From UCB3 sp964415605 (GTDB lineage: Bacteria; Chloroflexota; Anaerolineae; Epilineales; Epilineaceae), in assembly GCA_964415605.1 (NCBI GenBank), contig CAYQBA010000091.1, positions 1 to 19,260 on the forward strand: DNA of 19,260 nucleotides, written 5' to 3'. A model generated the notes under the pieces. It made no database searches. It had not been told where the DNA came from and saw nothing but the letters and a program-made list of their open reading frames with translations. Below, piece by piece: positions 15,572 to 19,260 of this stretch (its first letter is position 1; each line of letters opens with the position of its first letter). Position numbers and translations under genes: made by a program.

Positions 15572-15702
15572 AACACGAAACCGCGCGCCCAGGCAAGCGC
15601 CCGGCGCGGCCGTGCACGCGGAAAGGACACGGGGATCGACGCCGGCGACGGGCATACTCAATGCCCAGCCGCACGGAGCAGAACCCGCAGCCCCCGACCG
15701 CA

Positions 15703-15840
15703 CCTTCTTTCATCCGGACTATACCGTCGGCCCCGGCTTCTCACCGGATCGTGCGCCTCGCGGCGCTCGCGGGCTCGGGGGACATCCCCCACACCGCCGA
15801 TCGGGAATTGGCGCGTGCGCGCCTCACCCTGCCCTGAAGG
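15703..15840 (-). ncRNA. FMN riboswitch (RFN element)
   Basis: Read on the minus strand, the segment holds the conserved RFN blocks in order: CAGGGCAGGGTGA near the 5' end, CAATTCCCGATCGGCGGT, GAGCCCGCGAGC, GATCCGGTGAGAAGCCGG, GGCCGACGGTATAGTCCGGAT and GAAAGAAGG. CCTTC at the 5' end (15840-15836) pairs with GAAGG at the 3' end (15707-15703) to close P1. The element lies upstream of ribD, the expected target; FMN binding should lower rib expression. About 167 nt separate it from the chosen ribD start. Confidence 0.97.
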
Positions 15841-15870
15841 TTGGTTTGCGATATGCGGTTGACGGCGGGA

Positions 15871-15879
15871 AGTATAGCA
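15871..15879 (-). promoter_or_regulatory. Extended -10 promoter of the rib operon
   Basis: On the minus strand TGCTATACT matches the extended -10 pattern TGnTATAnT (+ strand 15871-15879). It lies about 31 nt upstream of the riboswitch, so transcription would start near 15864. No convincing -35 is visible, which is acceptable for extended -10 promoters. Confidence 0.65.
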
Positions 15880-15959
15880 CCGGGGGCGGGGACAGCCTTT
15901 TCGAAGCAGGGCGCCGTTCGACCCGCACGGTGTCAAGGCCGCAGCGCCTCGGTTCGATC

Positions 15960-16472
15960 TCACCCCACGTCGACGATCGCCCGCATCCACGGCCGGTGCT
16001 CGGCGTAGTGCTCGAAGCTGTTGCCGGCCAGCCGGCCGACGATGGGGTCGGTGATCGGCGAGCCCGGCTGGAAGTCGGAATACGGCCGCAAGAGGTCGGT
16101 GTTGGACAGGGCGGCGACGCGGCCGCGGAACTCGTTGTGGGCGTTCCGCAGGTCCGACATGACGCTGACCAGGGGCCGGTGCTGGTGCTGGCGCCGGATC
16201 GCCTCGTTGATGATGTCGCCGTCGCCGCTGTTCCAGGTGGCCTCGTCGAGGCCCATGCGCGGGATGCGCGGCGCGCCGGTCAGGACGGCGTTCATGCCGT
16301 CGAGCCAGACGAAGAGGTGCGCGGCGTGGTCTTTCACGGTCCAGCCGGCGGCGTCGGTGGGGCCGGTCATCTGGGCATCGGTGTAGCCGGCGATGTCGGC
16401 GACGAGGTCGGACCACGCGGCGTCGAGGCGCCGCAGGAACTCGGGGATCGTGATGTCCGATGCGGGGTCCAT
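15960..16472 (-). CDS. ClbS/DfsB-family four-helix bundle protein (DinB-like)
   Basis: This 170-residue protein belongs to the DinB/YfiT-like four-helix superfamily and most resembles the ClbS/DfsB branch. Evidence: the N-terminal pattern IPEFLRRLDAAWSDLVADIAG; the helix-2 motif AGWTVKDHAAHLFVWLDGM, where the His residues are the usual metal-site positions; then an Asn/Glu-rich stretch and the C-terminal SFEHYAEHRPWM with further histidines. ClbS itself protects against colibactin as a cyclopropane hydrolase, but most family members have no known reaction, and none is assigned here. It starts at ATG 16472, 8 nt after GGAG (+ 16481-16484). It is a single gene, divergent from the GNAT-TPR gene and upstream of the rib operon promoter on the same strand. 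Confidence 0.85.
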   Translation of the reverse strand: MDPASDITIPEFLRRLDAAWSDLVADIAGYTDAQMTGPTDAAGWTVKDHAAHLFVWLDGMNAVLTGAPRIPRMGLDEATWNSGDGDIINEAIRRQHQHRPLVSVMSDLRNAHNEFRGRVAALSNTDLLRPYSDFQPGSPITDPIVGRLAGNSFEHYAEHRPWMRAIVDVG

Positions 16473-16775
16473 GCGTCGATCTCCATGGGGTGGGGAGAGT
16501 GGGTGCGGCCGGGCAGACGAGGCGGTCGCTGACCGGCGATGATAGCGCAGCGCGCGCCTTGGGTGCGACCTGTGGCCGGCCTATGGGATGGTGCGAACGA
16601 TGCTGGCCTTCAACGGAATCTACCCGCAACGGAACCTATCCGCCGCGGCCGGCGTTGGAATACCATCCGGCGGATCGCCTGGCATCACCCCGAGGGTGCA
16701 TCGGGGGCATCGGAGGCGATGACCGTTGGCCGGACGATTGGGTGCAATGACCCCAGGGTGCTTGGCGAAGGACTG

Positions 16776-16821
16776 ATGGGTACTGATGTCGGGTACCCAT
16801 GAGGACTGCTGTCGGGTTCCC
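16776..16821. repeat. Two-copy 23-bp tandem repeat containing an 8-bp inverted repeat
   Basis: Copy 1 (16776-16798) and copy 2 (16799-16821) share 19 of 23 positions, with the common core TGTCGGGT. Copy 1 plus the first bases of copy 2 also form an inverted repeat: ATGGGTAC at 16776-16783 and GTACCCAT at 16793-16800, with a 9-nt spacer. This could be an operator, or the remnant of a spaced repeat family. Confidence 0.6.
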
Positions 16822-16877
16822 CAGGGGTCCTGGTCGACGAATACAGGCAATCCTGCCCGGGTACCGGCAGGCCGCTG

Positions 16878-16883
16878 TAGAAT
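16878..16883 (+). promoter_or_regulatory. Possible -10 element of the GNAT-TPR gene
   Basis: TAGAAT is preceded directly by TG (16876-16877) and lies 74 bp before the start codon. It is close to the TGTAGACT before the kdp operon. No -35 match is seen at the usual distance. Confidence 0.3.
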
Positions 16884-16957
16884 CAGCCGGGCGCTCCGCC
16901 CATCCCATCTGCCACGCTCCCCGTTTCATCCGCCAGCCGTTGCTCCGCGAGGCCCCC

Positions 16958-18316
16958 ATGCCCATCGACATCCGCCGCCTCTCCGCCGCCGACGCCCACG
17001 TCCTCGACGACCTCGACCCCGACGTCTTCGACGACCCGCTCGACCCCGCCGCCACCACCGCGTTCCTCGCCGATCCGCGCCACCACCTCGTCGTGGCGCT
17101 CGACGCGGGCCGCGTCGTCGGCTTCGTCTCGGCCGTGCACTACCTCCACCCCGACAAGGCCCGGCCCGAGCTGTGGATCAACGAGGTCGGCGTGGCCGCC
17201 ACGCACCACGGCCAGGGCATCGGCAAGGGCCTGCTGCGGGCGGCGCTCGCCATCGGCCGAGATCTCGGCTGCGAAACGGCCTGGGTGCTGACCGATCGGT
17301 CCAACGCGCCCGCGCTGCGCCTCTACGCGTCCGCCGGCGGCGCCGAATCGCCCGACGACGTCGTGATGTTCGAGTATGCGCTCGGTGCTCCCGGTGCCGA
17401 GCAGCCCCCCGAAGACCCGCGCCCCGACTTCCTGGCGCTGTGGGACTTCCGCGACCCCGCCGCCAGCGAGGTCCGCTTCCGCGCGGCGCTCGACACCCTG
17501 CGGCCCACCGGCGATCGGTCGCGCATCGCCCAGCTCCTGTCGCAGATCGCCCGCACGCAAGGGCTGCGGCGCGACTTCGACGCCGCCCGGCGGACCCTCG
17601 ACGAGGCCGAGGCGCTCCTGGCCGGGCATGACCTGCCCGTGGCGCGCCTGCGCTGCCAGCTCGAGCGCGGCCGGACCTTCGACAGCCCCGTTCACCCGGC
17701 CGATGCCAAGGACACCACCGCCGCCCGCCGCTGCTTCCTGCAGGTGTTCGAGGACGGTCAGCGCCTCGGGATTCACGGGCTGGCCATGGACGCCGCGCAC
17801 ATGCTCGGCATCGTCGAGCCGCCGGACGCGGCGCTGGACTGGAACCGGCGCGCCATCGCGCTCGCCGAGGCCTCGCCGGACCCCGACGCCCAGGCCTGGC
17901 TGGGCTCGCTCTACAACAACACCGGCTGGGCGTACCACGAACGCGGCGACTTCGCCACGGCGCTGGCCCTCTTCGAGAAGGCCCGCGACTGGCGCGCCGC
18001 GCGGGGCGTCGCCGGCCCGCTGCGCATCGCCCGGTGGTGTGTCGCGCGCTGCCTGCGGTCCCTGGGCCGGCTCGACGAGGCCTTGGCCATTCAGCGCGAC
18101 CTCGTCGCCGCGTACGCCGCGGCCGGCGAGGAGGAGGTGGGCTACGCCGCCGAGGAGATCGGCGAGTGCTTGCTCGCCCTGGGGCGGGCGGACGAGGCGC
18201 GGCCGTGGTTCGCACGGGCCTTCACGCAGCTCTCCGCCCATGAGGCCTGGCTGCTCGACGCCGAGCCCGCGCGGATGGCGCGGCTGGAGGCATTGGGGGC
18301 GCCGGGAGGCGTCTGA
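16958..18316 (+). CDS. Fusion of GNAT acetyltransferase and TPR-like helical domain
   Basis: The product has 452 residues in two parts. Residues 1-142 are a GNAT N-acetyltransferase resembling the AAC(3)-I-like branch: IRRLSAADAHVLDDL, VVALDAGRVVGFVSAV, ELWINEVGVAATHHGQGIGKGL with the acetyl-CoA loop (about 83-92), and SNAPALRLYASAGG. Residues about 158-450 are an alpha-helical tandem-repeat domain starting FLALWDFRDPAASEVRFRAAL, with TPR-like units such as LLSQIARTQGLRRDFDAARRTLDEAE, LYNNTGWAYHERGDFATALALFEKA and EIGECLLALGRADEARPWFARA. As I recall, the second part usually occurs as a separate protein. The acceptor substrate is unknown and I would not call it a resistance gene. It starts at ATG 16958 (MPIDIRRL), with a weak GAGG 5 nt upstream (16949-16952). 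The frame is open further upstream, but that part is not GNAT-like. Confidence 0.88.
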   Translation: MPIDIRRLSAADAHVLDDLDPDVFDDPLDPAATTAFLADPRHHLVVALDAGRVVGFVSAVHYLHPDKARPELWINEVGVAATHHGQGIGKGLLRAALAIGRDLGCETAWVLTDRSNAPALRLYASAGGAESPDDVVMFEYALGAPGAEQPPEDPRPDFLALWDFRDPAASEVRFRAALDTLRPTGDRSRIAQLLSQIARTQGLRRDFDAARRTLDEAEALLAGHDLPVARLRCQLERGRTFDSPVHPADAKDTTAARRCFLQVFEDGQRLGIHGLAMDAAHMLGIVEPPDAALDWNRRAIALAEASPDPDAQAWLGSLYNNTGWAYHERGDFATALALFEKARDWRAARGVAGPLRIARWCVARCLRSLGRLDEALAIQRDLVAAYAAAGEEEVGYAAEEIGECLLALGRADEARPWFARAFTQLSAHEAWLLDAEPARMARLEALGAPGGV

Positions 18317-18630
18317 GGCCGACGATCACAAGTCAAGGGTTGGCGGAGGCGGTCAACCGTGTCATCCTGGTCGGCGGGTAGGGGGGCCAAAGTCGCCCCG
18401 CTGACCACTTGACCCCGCGGCCGGGCCCTAAACTTGTCACCGATGGACTGATGCCAGGCGGTCTCGTTGGGCGCGTGGGGGGCAGGCGCTCCGGCGACGG
18501 TGATGCAAGCTTGCCCGCGGCCCCAGGATGTCGGCGGTCCCAGGCTGTTCGGTCACGCCCTCGATCGCCCGATCGTATAGCAGTCGAGTCCCGCCCAGCC
18601 CGTCGGATGATACCGGATGGAGGTGCCCGC
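18317..18630. other. Intergenic region (314 bp), no supported gene
   Basis: No ORF with convincing coding features lies here. There are small inverted repeats (GGTTG / CAACC near 18343), a perfect 10-bp palindrome GCAAGCTTGC at 18505-18514, and paired CGATCG motifs at 18562-18575 followed by TATAGC (18576-18581), which might be part of the next gene's promoter. No T-run follows any hairpin, so I see no intrinsic terminator for the GNAT-TPR gene. Confidence 0.55.
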
Positions 18631-19260
18631 ATGCCCCGCCCCGCCCGCCTGGCCGCCTGGCCCCGCGCGCTCACCCTCGCCCTTGCCATCGCCCTGACGC
18701 TGTGGGTCGTCCCCCACCCCGCCGGCGCGCAGTCGTCGCCGCTCACCGTGGTCGGGCAGATCGGCGGCGTCACCGACGCCGTGGCCGTCGCGCCGCCGCA
18801 CGCGTTCATCGGCGTCGGCCCGCGCGTGGTCGTGCTGGACGTGCGCGACCCAACCCGCCCGGTAGCCATCGCCGAGAGCCCCGTCCTCCCGGGCATCGTC
18901 GTCGACGTCGGGCTGTACGACCACCATGTCATCGCCCACCTGCGTTCGCCGCGCCTGGGGCCCGGGCGCCTGGCCGTGATCGACATCGCCAAGCCCGAGC
19001 TGCCGCTCTGGATCGCCACGGTTGCCGTGGCCTACAACCACCGGCTCACGGTCGCCGGGAGCCGGGCGTACCTTGCGGGCGCCGGCAGCGGCCTGCAGGT
19101 CGTCGATCTGACGGACCCGCGCGCCCCGCGCGTGCTGACCCCGGACCCCGCGCTCGTCGGCAGCGAGATCGCGGTGGCCGGCGACGTGGGCGTCCTCGGT
19201 GGAGCCGACCTCCGGGTGCTCGACCTGGCCGACCCATCGGCCCCGACCATCGCCGGCAGC
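18631..19260 (+). CDS. Secreted LVIVD-repeat beta-propeller protein (3' end missing)
   Basis: This frame runs open to the end of the window, giving 210 visible residues. It starts at ATG 18631, 7 nt after GGAGG (18619-18623). The first 33 residues form a signal peptide: Arg-containing N-region, a hydrophobic core (LTLALAIALTLWVV) and a likely cleavage after AGA. The mature part shows repeats of the LVIVD type: VVVLDVRDPTRPV, LAVIDIAKPELPLWI, LQVVDLTDPRAPRVL and LRVLDLADPSAPTIAG, about 40-45 residues apart. Such repeats build a beta-propeller in exported or surface proteins; these are often large and carry extra C-terminal domains. No enzymatic function can be assigned from what is visible. 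Confidence 0.88.
   Translation, partial: MPRPARLAAWPRALTLALAIALTLWVVPHPAGAQSSPLTVVGQIGGVTDAVAVAPPHAFIGVGPRVVVLDVRDPTRPVAIAESPVLPGIVVDVGLYDHHVIAHLRSPRLGPGRLAVIDIAKPELPLWIATVAVAYNHRLTVAGSRAYLAGAGSGLQVVDLTDPRAPRVLTPDPALVGSEIAVAGDVGVLGGADLRVLDLADPSAPTIAGS

Larger units (their letters stand above)
16473..16957. other. Divergent intergenic region (485 bp), no supported gene
   Basis: Only short frames without recognisable content or ribosome-binding sites are present, for example a 76-residue frame on the minus strand at 16620-16850. The region holds a 6-bp stem hairpin at 16688-16706 (CCCCGA / TCGGGG), a 23-bp imperfect tandem repeat at 16776-16821 and a TGTAGAAT -10-like element. It must carry promoters for the two divergent genes, but no clear -35/-10 pair stands out. 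Confidence 0.6.

Noticed and set aside
15374..15713. ATG at 15713 as the ribD start
   Set aside because: It lies inside the FMN riboswitch 3' strand (GGATGAAAGAAGG), and the residues it would add are not RibD-like.
16620..16850. 76-residue minus-strand frame in the clbS-like / GNAT-TPR spacer
   Set aside because: It has no ribosome-binding site, no recognisable domain and overlaps the repeats. The CPRC motif in it is not enough to support a zinc protein.
18333..18420. Hairpins after the GNAT-TPR gene as an intrinsic terminator
   Set aside because: The stems are short (GGTTG / CAACC; GGGGC / GCCCC) and not followed by a T-run on the plus strand.
18333..19019. 228-codon minus-strand frame opposite the beta-propeller gene
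   Set aside because: The opposite strand has a ribosome-binding site, signal peptide and regular LVIVD repeats. The minus frame is Arg/Thr/Ser/Pro-rich with no domain.

Overview
This is a very GC-rich window from a bacterial chromosome. It has compact operons, frequent ATGA stop/start overlaps and frequent non-ATG starts. The gene content is metabolic and stress housekeeping: MsrPQ, Kdp, riboflavin synthesis, a ClbS-like protein, an LVIVD beta-propeller and a fused acetyltransferase/TPR protein. I would guess Chloroflexota or another high-GC environmental lineage, but the window holds no rRNA or other marker and the guess is weak.

Layout. Positions 1-1592 (+) hold the 3' part of msrP, then msrQ, a repair system for oxidised methionine in envelope proteins. 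Positions 1546-3484 (-) hold two unrelated carriers, an EamA/DMT-type permease and an AEC-family permease, which may share a transcript. Positions 3485-3608 are a short divergent control region with four CCTT(G/A)CG boxes on 11/21/11-bp spacing next to a TAGACT -10-like element. From there a complete high-affinity potassium system runs rightward: a 26-residue membrane microprotein, kdpF, kdpA (apparently started at CTG), kdpB, kdpC, kdpD and kdpE, ending at 11738.

Positions 11743-15879 (-) are a riboflavin operon in the order ribD-ribE-ribBA-ribH, transcribed toward kdpE. It is preceded by an extended -10 promoter (TGCTATACT) and a clear FMN riboswitch. The likely ribD ribosome-binding site sits inside an 11-position hairpin, which suggests FMN control of translation initiation. 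The kdp and rib operons meet tail to tail with both stop codons inside one 10-bp palindrome.

Positions 15960-16472 (-) hold a ClbS/DinB-like four-helix protein. A 485-bp divergent intergenic stretch with small repeats follows. Then comes a 452-residue fusion of an N-terminal GNAT acetyltransferase to a TPR-like helical domain (16958-18316, +). A 314-bp gap precedes a secreted LVIVD-repeat beta-propeller protein cut by the window end (18631-19260, +).

I saw no tRNA, rRNA, CRISPR array, IS element or phage gene. Nothing here amounts to a wholly new system. The points most worth following up are the phased boxes upstream of kdp, the microprotein before kdpF, the ribD sequestor hairpin and the GNAT-TPR fusion.
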